From the NCBI GenBank assembly GCA_963767565.1, contig CAVYEG010000001.1, positions 496,001 through 560,000 on the forward strand: a DNA stretch of 64,000 nt. The letters run 5' to 3'. A program made the position numbers and the translations under genes. The notes beneath the pieces were generated by a model. That model saw only the letters and a program-made list of their open reading frames with translations, was not told the origin of the DNA and made no database searches. Position 1 is the stretch's first letter. Each line of letters opens with the position of its first letter. Positions 33,116-41,285 of this stretch are shown here, piece after piece. This stretch comes from Palsa-504 sp963767565 (GTDB taxonomy: Bacteria; Actinomycetota; Actinomycetes; Streptosporangiales; Streptosporangiaceae).

Positions 33116-34188
33116 CTGCGGCGCTCGGCGGCCAGCCGGCTGATCAGGCTGGCCGAGCCCCGTTCCTTGGCCAGCTGCCGGTCCCGTTCGGAGATCGGCA
33201 CGATCCACAGCCAGCGGACCGGGTCCCCGCCGAAGGTGAAGCCGGACAGGTCCGGCGGCTCGGGCCCGGCCAGCTGGCCGGGCGCGTCAAGCAGCAGCAC
33301 CGCCTCCGAGCCGCCACCGAGCGGGAACGTGGACGGCTCGTGGTACCAGCGCACGCTGTGCCCGGGGCCGAACCAGGTCACGGCGTGCCACGGGTAGGTG
33401 GCCAGCCACAGGAACACCCGGGCCGCCTGCGCGCTGGGCAGCGTGGTGGCCAGCGCCAGCTCGATCCGGGCGTAGCCGCTCGGGTCGTCGAGCACCTGCT
33501 CCACCACCGGCATCCGCTGGCTGCTCATGCCCACCGTGGACAGCACCGTGTAGGGCCGGCCCGGGGTCGGCGGCCGTTCGGTCACCCCGGTCAGCGGCTG
33601 CTTGCCGGCCGAGGCGTCCCAGTAGTGCCCGCCCGGGCCGAGCCTGGGCAGCAGGTGGCCGAGCAGCCCCTGCTGGAACTGGCTCCAGCCGTTACCCGAC
33701 TGGCGCCACCGCCAGTAGGCCCGGGAGCGTTCCAGCCGGGGCGCGAGCCCCTCCATGGCGTCGTCCAGCGACCAGCCGAACGGCGTCTGCCCGATCGCGT
33801 CGCTGCTGTAGCCGGGCATGCCGCGCTCGGAGTCGGACCAGCCGGCGATCACCGCCACCGGCCGCCCGTGCTCCAGGATGGCCACCCCGTCGCCCTCCTC
33901 GAACCACAGCGCCTCCAGCGACCCCGCCTGCAGCGGCGGCCGCCCGCCGGGATGCTTGGTCCGCGCTGTGGGCATCAGCGGCGCCCGCCCGGCGTCCAGC
34001 CGGACCTGGTCGGTGGCGGGCGGCGCGGGCCGGTGGTTGGCGATCCAGGTCGCCGAGATCGCGGCGCTGTCGTCGTGCAGGTAAGCGGCCGTGACCTGCC
34101 CGTCGTACTCCACCGTGACCTTACGGCTCCCGTACGGGCTGAAGCTCTCCAGCAGTGTGACCGGTCCCTCCGGATACGACATGGCCAT
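33097..34188 (-). CDS. suppressor-of-fused (SUFU)-like domain protein
   Basis: 363 residues, soluble. N-terminal part (1-130) has beta-rich sequence ending in EHGRPVAVIAGWSDSERGMPGYSSDA; the C-terminal half has YTVLSTVGMSSQRMP, ARIELALATTLPS, WLATYPW and WLWIVPISERDRQLAKERG, the layout of SUFU-fold proteins of bacteria, often immunity-like or of unknown role. Start ATG 34188 chosen at MAMSYPEGPV; another ATG lies two codons on and an upstream GTG-type start exists. No ribosome binding site is clear. No toxin gene is visible next to it. Confidence 0.7.
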   Translation of the reverse strand: MAMSYPEGPVTLLESFSPYGSRKVTVEYDGQVTAAYLHDDSAAISATWIANHRPAPPATDQVRLDAGRAPLMPTARTKHPGGRPPLQAGSLEALWFEEGDGVAILEHGRPVAVIAGWSDSERGMPGYSSDAIGQTPFGWSLDDAMEGLAPRLERSRAYWRWRQSGNGWSQFQQGLLGHLLPRLGPGGHYWDASAGKQPLTGVTERPPTPGRPYTVLSTVGMSSQRMPVVEQVLDDPSGYARIELALATTLPSAQAARVFLWLATYPWHAVTWFGPGHSVRWYHEPSTFPLGGGSEAVLLLDAPGQLAGPEPPDLSGFTFGGDPVRWLWIVPISERDRQLAKERGSASLISRLAAERRSWVVGP

Positions 34189-34229
34189 GAACGAAATGTA
34201 CTGACTTAACCGCACAGCTGAAACCCTGC

Positions 34230-34410
34230 CCGTGCCGCTCACGCTGGCCGGCCGGCCTAGGCGGCCGATCCTCCGTCCTATCCTGGTGGGGCCCGAATCT
34301 TTTGACCGAACGGAGCTCGGTGTCAGCCCTCAGTCCCCCCGCCCGTGATCCCGGGGTTGCCGCGGACCGGGCCGTGCCGCTCACGCTGGCCGGACGGCGC
34401 GGGCGGCCGC
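34230..34410 (+). repeat. partial duplication of the rlmN 5' coding region
   Basis: CGTGCCGCTCACGCTGGCCGG occurs at about 34230 and again at about 34372, each followed by similar GC-rich sequence (CGGCC or ACGGC, then GGCGGCCG). The second copy is inside rlmN; the first lies upstream of its start. Confidence 0.7.
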
Positions 34411-35498
34411 CTCGCCACCTGGCCGACCTGGACCTGGCCGGGCGGCGGGCCGCGGTGACCGAGCTCGGCGAGCCAGCCTTCCGCGCCACCCAGCTGTCCC
34501 GGCACTTCTTCGGCCGGTACACCCAGCAGACCGACGAGATGAGCGACGTGCCGCGGGCCTCCCGGGCCGCGCTGGCCGGCGCCCTGCTGCCCCGGCTGCT
34601 GACCGCCGAACGCGAGCTTGTCTGTGACGGCGGGACCACGCGCAAGACGCTGTGGCGCGGCTTCGACGGGGCGCTGGTCGAGTCGGTGCTGATGCGCTAT
34701 CCGGACCGGGTCACGATGTGCGTGTCCTCGCAGGCCGGCTGCGGGATGGCCTGCCCGTTCTGCGCCACCGGCCAGGCCGGCCTGACCCGCAACCTGTCCA
34801 CCGCGGAAATCGTGGCCCAGGTGGTGGCCGGCGCCCGGCTGCTGGCCGACGGCGAAGTGCCCGGCGGCGTAGCCCGAGTATCCAACGTCGTGTTCATGGG
34901 CATGGGAGAGCCGCTGGCCAACTACGCCAGCGTGGTGGCCGCGGTCCGGCGGCTGACCGAGCCGGTGCCGTCCGGCCTGGGCATCTCCCAGCGCTCGGTC
35001 ACCGTCTCCACCGTGGGCCTGGTCCCCGCCATCGGCAAGCTGGCCGCCGAGGACCTGTCGGTCACGCTCGCGGTGTCCCTGCACGCTCCGGACGACGAAC
35101 TGCGCGACACCCTGGTCCCGGTCAACCGCCGCTGGCAGGTGGCCGAGGTGCTGAACTCCGCGTGGAACTACGCCGCGGTCACCGGCCGCCGGGTCTCGAT
35201 CGAATACGCACTGATCAAGGACATCAACGACCAGGCCTGGCGCGCCGACCTGCTGGGCTCGCTGCTGGCCGGGCACCTGGCCCACGTCAACCTGATCCCG
35301 CTGAACCCCACGCCGGGCTCCAAGTGGACCGCGTCCCGGCCGGCCGACCAGCGCGAGTTCGTCCGCCGGCTGGAGGCCCACGGCGTCCCGGTCACCGTCC
35401 GCGACACCCGCGGCCGGGAGATCGACGGCGCCTGCGGTCAGCTGGCCGCATCAGTCAGCCCTTCGGCCCCGCCTTCCGCCGCGGGCCAGCCCTCGTGA
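34320..35498 (+). CDS. rlmN: dual-specificity rRNA/tRNA adenine-C2 methyltransferase RlmN
   Basis: Radical-SAM enzyme methylating A2503 of 23S rRNA and A37 of tRNAs. 392 residues from GTG 34320 (CGGAG 4 nt upstream); TTG 34302 is a poorer option. N-terminal HhH-like domain with FRATQLSRHFFGRYT, radical-SAM CxxxCxxC in AGCGMACPFCATGQAG near residue 145, GMGEPLANY near 200, and the C-terminal loop with a catalytic Cys in REIDGACGQLA. It follows cdsA as in relatives, separated by the SUFU-like gene. Confidence 0.94.
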   Translation: MSALSPPARDPGVAADRAVPLTLAGRRGRPPRHLADLDLAGRRAAVTELGEPAFRATQLSRHFFGRYTQQTDEMSDVPRASRAALAGALLPRLLTAERELVCDGGTTRKTLWRGFDGALVESVLMRYPDRVTMCVSSQAGCGMACPFCATGQAGLTRNLSTAEIVAQVVAGARLLADGEVPGGVARVSNVVFMGMGEPLANYASVVAAVRRLTEPVPSGLGISQRSVTVSTVGLVPAIGKLAAEDLSVTLAVSLHAPDDELRDTLVPVNRRWQVAEVLNSAWNYAAVTGRRVSIEYALIKDINDQAWRADLLGSLLAGHLAHVNLIPLNPTPGSKWTASRPADQREFVRRLEAHGVPVTVRDTRGREIDGACGQLAASVSPSAPPSAAGQPS

Positions 35499-35508
35499 CC
35501 GTGCCCTC

Positions 35509-36204
35509 GTGACCCAGATCCTGGGCCGCCCGTCTTGGCGGCTACTGCGCTGGCGGCTGGTGCACTGGGGCTGGCAGGCAGTGCAGCAGGCCGGGATGAC
35601 CACCGCGGACACGCCCGCCGGCCAGCGGTTCGCCGCGTTCGGTGCCGGGTCGATGGTGGTCTTCCCGCCCGGGACGACCTTCGGCGAGCGCTGGATCACG
35701 GTCGGCGCGGACACGCTCATCGGCTCCCTGGTCACCCTGTCGGCGGGCCTGGTGCCCGGCCAGGACCTGGGCCCGGTCCCGGTGCTGCGCATCGGCGACC
35801 GCTGCGTGATCGGCCGCGGCAGCCACATCGTGGCCCACCACTCACTGGTCATCGGCGACGACGTGTTCACCGGCCCGTACGTCTACATCACCGACCAGAA
35901 CCACGGCTACGCCGACCCGGAAATCCCGATTGGCCGGCAGTGGCCGACGAATGCGGCGGTCCGCATCGGCTCCGGCAGCTGGCTGGGCGCCGGGGCGGTG
36001 GTGCTGCCCGGCACCTGCATCGGCCGCAACGTGGTGGTCGCGGCCGGCTCGGTGGTCCGCGGCACGGTCCCGGACCGGTGCGTGGTGGCGGGCGTCCCGG
36101 CCCGGGTCGTCAGGCAGTACGTCCCTGGCGACGGCTGGCTGCGGTCAGCAGGCGTCGCCCAGCGCCTGGAGGGCGTCGCGCAGGCGGCCGACCCGCCCGG
36201 CTAG
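35509..36204 (+). CDS. hexapeptide-repeat (left-handed beta-helix) acyltransferase
   Basis: 231 residues. Trimeric LbH fold of the maltose/galactoside O-acetyltransferase type: repeated [V/I]-G-x-x units such as VLRIGDRCVIGRGSHIV and VRIGSGSWLGAGAVVLPG, ending VVAGVPARVVRQY. Active His probably in VAHHSLVIG or DQNHGYADP. GTG start 10 bp after rlmN. Acceptor unknown. Its last 20 codons overlap the 3' end of the convergent response regulator. Confidence 0.88.
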   Translation: MTQILGRPSWRLLRWRLVHWGWQAVQQAGMTTADTPAGQRFAAFGAGSMVVFPPGTTFGERWITVGADTLIGSLVTLSAGLVPGQDLGPVPVLRIGDRCVIGRGSHIVAHHSLVIGDDVFTGPYVYITDQNHGYADPEIPIGRQWPTNAAVRIGSGSWLGAGAVVLPGTCIGRNVVVAAGSVVRGTVPDRCVVAGVPARVVRQYVPGDGWLRSAGVAQRLEGVAQAADPPG

Positions 36205-36735
36205 CTGAGCCGCCGTCTGCGCCGCCTCCGCGTCCTTGATCACCGCGGGCAGCCGCAGCAGCAAGGCCACCGTCTCCTCCACCGCCCCCAGTCCGGAAGC
36301 CAGCTGCTCGAGCCTGGACCGTTCGGCCGTCTGCTCTTCGCGCTGGAGGTGCAGGTCGACGAAGACCGACACCTTGGACTTGAGCACCCAGGGATCGAAC
36401 GGCTTGGCCAGGTAGTCCACCGCGCCCGCCGAATAGCCGCGGAAGGCCTGCTCGGGCTGGGAGATGGCGGCGGTCAGGAAGATGATCGGCACGTCCCGGC
36501 CCCGGGCCTGCCGCTTGATCTGCGCGGCGGTCTCGAAGCCGTCCATGCCCGGCATCATGATGTCCAGCAGCACGACCGCGTACTCGTCGGCCAGCACCGC
36601 CTTGACCGCCTGCTCACCGGTCCGCACCGAGACCAGGATCTGGTCCAGTGGCGCCAGGATCTCCTCGAGCGCGAACAGGTTCTCGGGCCGGTCGTCCACC
36701 AGCAGGATCCGGGCCCGCCGCGACACCTGGCTCAC
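36145..36735 (-). CDS. response regulator receiver protein with helical C-terminal tail
   Basis: 196 residues. Receiver domain 1-125: ILLVDDRPENLFALE (acidic pocket), phospho-acceptor Asp in VVLLDIMMPGMDGFE near residue 59, conserved Thr in FLTAA, and Lys in YLAKPFDP near 109. The remainder is an Ala/Leu/Glu-rich helix, probably a coiled coil, with no DNA-binding domain, so it likely acts by protein contact. No histidine kinase is next to it. The GTG 36735 is used; a GTG three codons later has better spacing to GAGAGGGAA. Confidence 0.88.
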   Translation of the reverse strand: MSQVSRRARILLVDDRPENLFALEEILAPLDQILVSVRTGEQAVKAVLADEYAVVLLDIMMPGMDGFETAAQIKRQARGRDVPIIFLTAAISQPEQAFRGYSAGAVDYLAKPFDPWVLKSKVSVFVDLHLQREEQTAERSRLEQLASGLGAVEETVALLLRLPAVIKDAEAAQTAAQLAGRVGRLRDALQALGDAC

Positions 36736-36907
36736 TTCCCTCTCGCTACCCGCAGGTCTAGCTCGCCCCCGGCTAGCTTGTTTTCATAATCTCACGTTCT
36801 GTTGCCCCCGCCGCTATCCGGTCAGCAGTAATTTCGCCCGCTTGTACAGCCAACCGCCGGGCTCGGCCGGCGACCCCGATCCCGTCTGGTCCCGCCAGCG
36901 TGCGCGG

Positions 36908-37303
36908 TCAGCTCTTCGGCGCGGCCCGCTTGTCCTGCATCTTCGGGCTGAACACCTCACCGCGCAACGCCCGCTCCACCAGCCCCACCGCCCGGTCGGT
37001 AGCGGCCAGCCTGGCGCCCTCCTTACGGTAGGCGGCCAGCACGGTGTCGATCGCGTGCGGCGGCAGCGCCCCGGCCAGTTCGGTCCGCGCCGTGCGGTAC
37101 CCCTGCCGCGCGCCCTCGACGCAGGCCTTCGTGTGATACCTGGCCATGGTGGCCAGCGCCACCGGATACCGGCGCAGCACCCCGTGCAGCCGGTAGTCGG
37201 GCGGCACCACGTCAAGCAGCCAGGTGACCGCGGTGGACTCGAACTCCTCGCTGTCCGGCGGATGCACCCCGGCCGGCCACCCTGGCGGTGTATACGCGCC
37301 CAT
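36908..37303 (-). CDS. conserved hypothetical protein
   Basis: 131 residues, mostly helical, no membrane segments. Opens MGAYTPPGWPAGVHPPDSEEFE and has WLLDVVPPDYRLHGVLRRYPV and YHTKACVEGARQGYRTARTEL. I recognise the style of a widespread actinobacterial hypothetical family but no function. A possible LexA-type operator lies 20 bp upstream of its ATG, shared with the divergent metallo-hydrolase. Confidence 0.8.
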   Translation of the reverse strand: MGAYTPPGWPAGVHPPDSEEFESTAVTWLLDVVPPDYRLHGVLRRYPVALATMARYHTKACVEGARQGYRTARTELAGALPPHAIDTVLAAYRKEGARLAATDRAVGLVERALRGEVFSPKMQDKRAAPKS

Positions 37304-37322
37304 CCTGACAGCTTACCCTATA

Positions 37323-37338
37323 TCGAACGAACATTCTA
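37323..37338. promoter_or_regulatory. possible LexA (SOS) box
   Basis: TCGAACGAACATTCTA compared with the actinobacterial consensus TCGAAC-N4-GTTCGA matches 10 of 12 specified bases; the second half-site is weaker. It lies between two divergent genes, close to both starts. Confidence 0.35.
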
Positions 37339-37438
37339 CACTAGGCTGTACGCTAAGCCCATACTGCTTGCAGTTTGCTACCGCCAGGCACTACGGTCTC
37401 GGCAAGCGGTTGCAAACCACAAGCGGAAGGAGCCGCCG

Positions 37439-38275
37439 GTGCTGAGGCAGGTCGCGGCGGGTGTCCTGATCCACGAGAGCGAGTTCTGCCAGAGCAACGC
37501 CGTTGTCGTGCACGGCCGGGCTGGCGTGCTGCTCATCGACCCCGGGGTGCTCGGCTACGAAATGACCGCCCTCGCGGACGACCTTCGCGAGTTGGGCCGG
37601 CCTGTTGTGGCCGGGTTTTCCACGCATCCGCATTGGGATCACCTGCTCTGGCACGCCCGGCTCGGCGCGGCGCCCCGTTACGGGACGGCCCGCTGCGCGG
37701 CCACCGTCCGGGACCGGCTGCCGGACGCGGGGGCAAAGGCCCGCATCGCCGCCGAGCTGATACCGCCGGACATCGCCGAGCAGGTACCGCTGGACCTGCT
37801 CGGCCTCATTACCGGCCTGCCCGCCGGGACGGCACAGATTCCCTGGGATGGCCCTCAAGTCCGGATTGTCGAGCATCAAGCGCATGCCCCGGGCCATGCG
37901 GCGCTGCTGATTGAGGAACGCGGGGTTCTCGTCGCCGGCGACATGCTTTCTGATGTCCTGATTCCGCTGCTCGACTTGAACGGCACCGCTGACCCGATCG
38001 AGGACTACCTCGCCGCGCTGCGGCTGCTCGAGGGCGTGGCGGGCGAGGTCGATCTCCTCGTCCCCGGCCACGGGTCCATCGGCGGAGCCGATCAGGTACC
38101 CGCCCGGATCGACCAGGATCGGGCGTACGTGCACGCCTTGCGTGCGGCCCATGTTCCCAGCGACCCGCGGCTCGGCCCATCGGCCCAGGACGGCTGGGAC
38201 TGGGTGGCCGGCGTGCACGCACGGCAACTCCAGCGCCTGGCCCGACGAAGCGAGCGCGACGGGACGCCCGGCTAG
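37439..38275 (+). CDS. MBL-fold metallo-hydrolase
   Basis: 278 residues. Zinc motif THPHWDH near residue 62, a conserved APGHAAL near 150, AGDML near 167, and a final PGHGS His near 210. These are the binuclear-site residues of the metallo-beta-lactamase fold, so hydrolysis of a thioester, lactone or related ester is likely. GTG start with AAGGAG 7 nt upstream. The substrate cannot be told from sequence. Confidence 0.88.
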   Translation: MLRQVAAGVLIHESEFCQSNAVVVHGRAGVLLIDPGVLGYEMTALADDLRELGRPVVAGFSTHPHWDHLLWHARLGAAPRYGTARCAATVRDRLPDAGAKARIAAELIPPDIAEQVPLDLLGLITGLPAGTAQIPWDGPQVRIVEHQAHAPGHAALLIEERGVLVAGDMLSDVLIPLLDLNGTADPIEDYLAALRLLEGVAGEVDLLVPGHGSIGGADQVPARIDQDRAYVHALRAAHVPSDPRLGPSAQDGWDWVAGVHARQLQRLARRSERDGTPG

Positions 38276-38334
38276 CCATCGGTGCGGCCTTCGCTACCGG
38301 GTGCTGACGGTCGACGCGAGCAACGGCTAGCGCC

Positions 38335-38781
38335 TCAGGCTCTTAACTTGTCCCACGGGTTCCCGGCCGCCGGGTCCTTGCCGAACACCTTCTTCTGCAG
38401 CGCGTGCGCCGTCACCGAGGTCCCGCACACCGCCGGGGGCAGCTGGTCGTTGGACGCCGCCCACTGGGTCCACTCGGTCAGGTCCTTGCCTGCCACGGTG
38501 ATGCCGCCGTTGACCCTGTACCAGGTGTTGAACTTGATGACCGAGGCCGGCGTGATGACGATGTCCGCGCCACGGAGCCAGGACGGCGGGCCCGAGAAGA
38601 CCGAGTCCGTCTGCCCCAGCGTCCCCTGGTCGAGCATGCACTGCACCAGCAGGGCGGGCGCATCGGAGGCCCGGTACTGCGCGGCGCTGCTGCTGGTCGG
38701 CGACGGTATGGGCGTCGCCGTTGAACACGCGGCCACCGCACAGGCGAGCAGGATCCCGCCCGGCGCCCACCTCCACCTCAT
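38335..38781 (-). CDS. small secreted lipoprotein, unknown function
   Basis: 148 residues. N-terminus MRWRWAPGGILLACAVAACST is a lipoprotein signal with lipobox AVAAC (Cys 19), followed by a Thr/Pro/Ser spacer. The mature part has two further Cys (LVQCMLD and PAVCGTS), possibly a disulfide, and aromatic residues around WLRGADIVITPA. No family recognised. Confidence 0.82.
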   Translation of the reverse strand: MRWRWAPGGILLACAVAACSTATPIPSPTSSSAAQYRASDAPALLVQCMLDQGTLGQTDSVFSGPPSWLRGADIVITPASVIKFNTWYRVNGGITVAGKDLTEWTQWAASNDQLPPAVCGTSVTAHALQKKVFGKDPAAGNPWDKLRA

Positions 38782-39031
38782 ATGGCTCCCCTTGCCGTGC
38801 TCAGCTCCTACTTACGGTGACGGCCCACGGCGCGATCCGGTTCGGGGCGAAAGACGCGGTTAGTCTAGCCGTCACCCTCCGGCCAGCTCCGCAACCAAAG
38901 CCCCCGCCGACGTCGTTTCCCCGGAAATGTCAGAGGGGGCTGTTAGTGTCGAACAAGAAGACGATAGAAGACCATTGCGGCTGGAAAGAACCCGTACGCG
39001 GACGGTCCCGGAGGGAGGAGGTGAGCACCCG

Positions 39032-40655
39032 GTGAAACGCTGTGCCGCTCCGGCCAGTGCCCGTGAGGCGCTGGAGCTGATCCGCACCGGGTACGGGTTC
39101 CTGGCTGCCGCTGATCCGGCCGTGATGGCGACCGCGGCGCAGGCGTCGTGCCTGCTGGCGCTGGAGCAGGCCGACGCGATGAGCACGGCGGTCCGGGCCA
39201 GGGTCCTGGGCGCGTTCACTGCCAGCGGCGGCTGCGCCGAGGACGCGGACTACAGCCCGGCGGCGTGGCTGATGCACCGGACGAGGATCACCAGGGCGGC
39301 GGCCCGGTTCCACCGGGCCTGGGCCCGGCGGGCGGCGGCGCATCCGCAGGTGGCCGCGGCGCTGGCCGAGGGGTACGTGCTGTCGGAGTCGTATGCCCGG
39401 GCTATCTGCGGGTGGACCGACCAGCTGCCCGAGGACTGCCGGGCGGCCGCCGATGAGATCCTGGTCACCGGCGCCCGGGCCGGGATGGACCTGCCGGACC
39501 TGGCGGAGCTGGCCGCGGAGATGCACGCCCGGTCCGCCCCGCCCGATGATGATCCCGGCGGGTTCGACGACCGGTCCGTCACGCTGGCCACTACCTTCCA
39601 GGGCGCCGGGGTCATGGCCGGGGACCTGACCCCGGAATGCGCCGCCGTGGTCACCGCGGTGCTGGATGCGCTGTCGGCCCCGGCGGACAGCGACGATGAC
39701 CGGACCCATGTGCAGCGGTACCACGACGCGCTGGCCGAGGCGATGCGCAGGCTGCTGGCGGCCGGGCTGCTGCCGGAGCGGGCCGGGCAGCCGGTCAAGG
39801 CGGTGATGCACGTGTCGCTGGGCGGAGTTGCGGGGGTGGGACGGGGACTCGCTGCTGGAAGGCGAATGGGCGGGCGGGGTGCAGGCCCGGTGGGCCGCCC
39901 ACCGGGCTAGCGCCGCAGTCGGCGGCAGCGACGGCGGCGCGTGGCTGACCGGCGACGCCGCCCGCGCGATGACGTGTGACGCGCGGATGGCCACGTTCGT
40001 GGACGGGGACGTGGATCTGGGTGCGCTGGAGGACCTGGTCCGGCTGTGCGCCAGCCTGGACCGCCTGGACCACCTGCACCGCCCCCAGGGTCCCTGCCAG
40101 CCGCTCGCCTCATCGGCGGGGCCAGGCCAGCCCGTGCCAGGCCAGCCGGGGCCAGGCCAGCCGGGGCCAGGCCAGCCGGGGCCGCCGGCCGGGCTGGTCC
40201 CGGCCGGGCTGCTGTCCCGGCAGGCGCTGCAGCAGGCGATCATCGGCAAGGCCGTCGACCTGGTCTCCGGGCCGGGCGGGCTGGCGTCGTTCCTGCGGAC
40301 CCGGGAACTCGGCGCCCCGCTGGCCGGGCCGAGCCTGCCGCTGGATATCGGGTTCAGCGACACCATCCCGGCCGCCATCCGCAACGCGGTGATCTGGCGG
40401 GACAAGCACTGCCGGTGGGCCGGCGGCTGCAATCAGCCCGCGGCGGCCTGCGAGGTGCACCACACCAAGCACAAAGCGAACGGCGGCAAGACCAGCACCA
40501 AGGACTGCGTCCTGCTCTGTACGTATCACCATCAGGTCATGATCCACCGGCTGGGCTGGACCCTGGTGCTGAACCCCGATGGCACCACCACCGCCTGGAA
40601 CAAGAACCGCACCAAGACCCTGCACAGCCACAGCCCCCCAGCCCGCGCCGGGTAA
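39032..40655 (+). pseudogene. DUF222/HNH endonuclease (13E12-type), frameshifted
   Basis: Start GTG 39032 behind GGAGGAGGTG. The first frame gives the DUF222 helical domain through VKAVMHVSL, then loses frame at the G-run 39820-39822. One G fewer gives SLAELRGWDGDSLLEGEW and continues in the frame ending at 40655, with a Pro-Gly-Gln repeat linker and the HNH domain: CEVHHTKHKANGG, NxxLLC-type CVLLCTYHH and WTLVLNPDGTTTAW. Corrected length is about 540 residues, right for the family. These are multicopy genes of actinobacteria, perhaps mobile or defence-related. Truncation at 39910 would leave only DUF222. Confidence 0.85.
40122..40181 (+). repeat. 15-bp tandem repeat in the DUF222/HNH gene
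   Basis: Four copies of CCAGGCCAGCCGGGG (first one variant) at 40122, 40137, 40152 and 40167, coding Pro-Gly-Gln-Pro-Gly linker repeats. Confidence 0.92.
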
Positions 40656-40690
40656 GGCGCCCGGGCCGGCCATCCGCGACAAGTGCCTCT

Positions 40691-41014
40691 GTGGAACTGC
40701 TGCTCGACCACCGGGCCTCCGCAGCGGTCCTGCAGGCCCAGCAGCAGGGCCTGCCCGGCATCTACCAGGCGGCGCTCCATCCGGCCGCCGACGACCTGTT
40801 CGGCCAGCTCAAAGCCGATATGGCCTGTGTCGGGGGGAAGCCATGGCCGCGGCACGAGGCCTGCTGGCGGCGGGTTAGCGCGGCGCCCGCCTGGCCCTGG
40901 CCCGAAGTCACGAATCAAGCTTGTCGGCAACTTTTCAGCTATTTTCTTACAACCTTTAAGGCACCTGGCCGGTCTAACAGCGGGTTCCAGAGCACCGCCG
41001 CACGGGAAGTGTGA
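40691..41014 (+). CDS. possible small protein, uncertain
   Basis: In the 360-bp gap before the XRE gene an open frame from GTG 40691 encodes 107 residues (ELLLDHRASAAVLQAQQQG, FGQLKADMACVGGKPWPRHE, CWRRVSAAPAWPWPEV) and stops three bases before the XRE ATG. The first 75 residues look protein-like; the tail is AT-rich and looks non-coding. No ribosome binding site. It may be a remnant. I recognise no family. Confidence 0.3.
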   Translation: MELLLDHRASAAVLQAQQQGLPGIYQAALHPAADDLFGQLKADMACVGGKPWPRHEACWRRVSAAPAWPWPEVTNQACRQLFSYFLTTFKAPGRSNSGFQSTAAREV

Positions 41015-41017
41015 CAG

Positions 41018-41269
41018 ATGAGCGCGCCAGTTTACGTGCCGAACGTTTTCGGACAATTGTTGCGCAGCCACCGGCAGACCGCCGGGCTGACCCTAGAAGG
41101 CCTGGCCGAACGGTCCGGGCTGACCGCCCGCGCGGTCAGCGATATCGAGCGGGGCCGGACCACCCGGCCGTACCCGCGCTCGATGCGCCAGCTGGCCGAC
41201 GCACTCAGGCTGACCGGGGCCGCGCGAGACGAATTCTTGACCGCGCCCGGCGGGATCGGGCTCCAGTAG
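41018..41269 (+). CDS. XRE-family helix-turn-helix protein
   Basis: 83 residues forming little more than one DNA-binding domain: FGQLLRSHRQTAGLTLEGLAERSGL, TARAVSDIERGR, then RQLADALRLTGAARDEF. The sequence type (SDIERGRTTRPYPRSMRQLADAL) is that found at the N-terminus of large actinobacterial regulators with ATPase or TPR domains. Here it stands alone, converging with a large LuxR-type regulator that lacks such a domain. Confidence 0.82.
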   Translation: MSAPVYVPNVFGQLLRSHRQTAGLTLEGLAERSGLTARAVSDIERGRTTRPYPRSMRQLADALRLTGAARDEFLTAPGGIGLQ

Positions 41270-41285
41270 GGCCCGGGCCGGCCGT

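Noticed and set aside
41102..41117. GGCCGAACGGTCCG inside the XRE gene as another copy of the dispersed motif
   Set aside because: It is explained by codons of the conserved LAERSGL sequence and lacks the flanking T-run and GTGGT.
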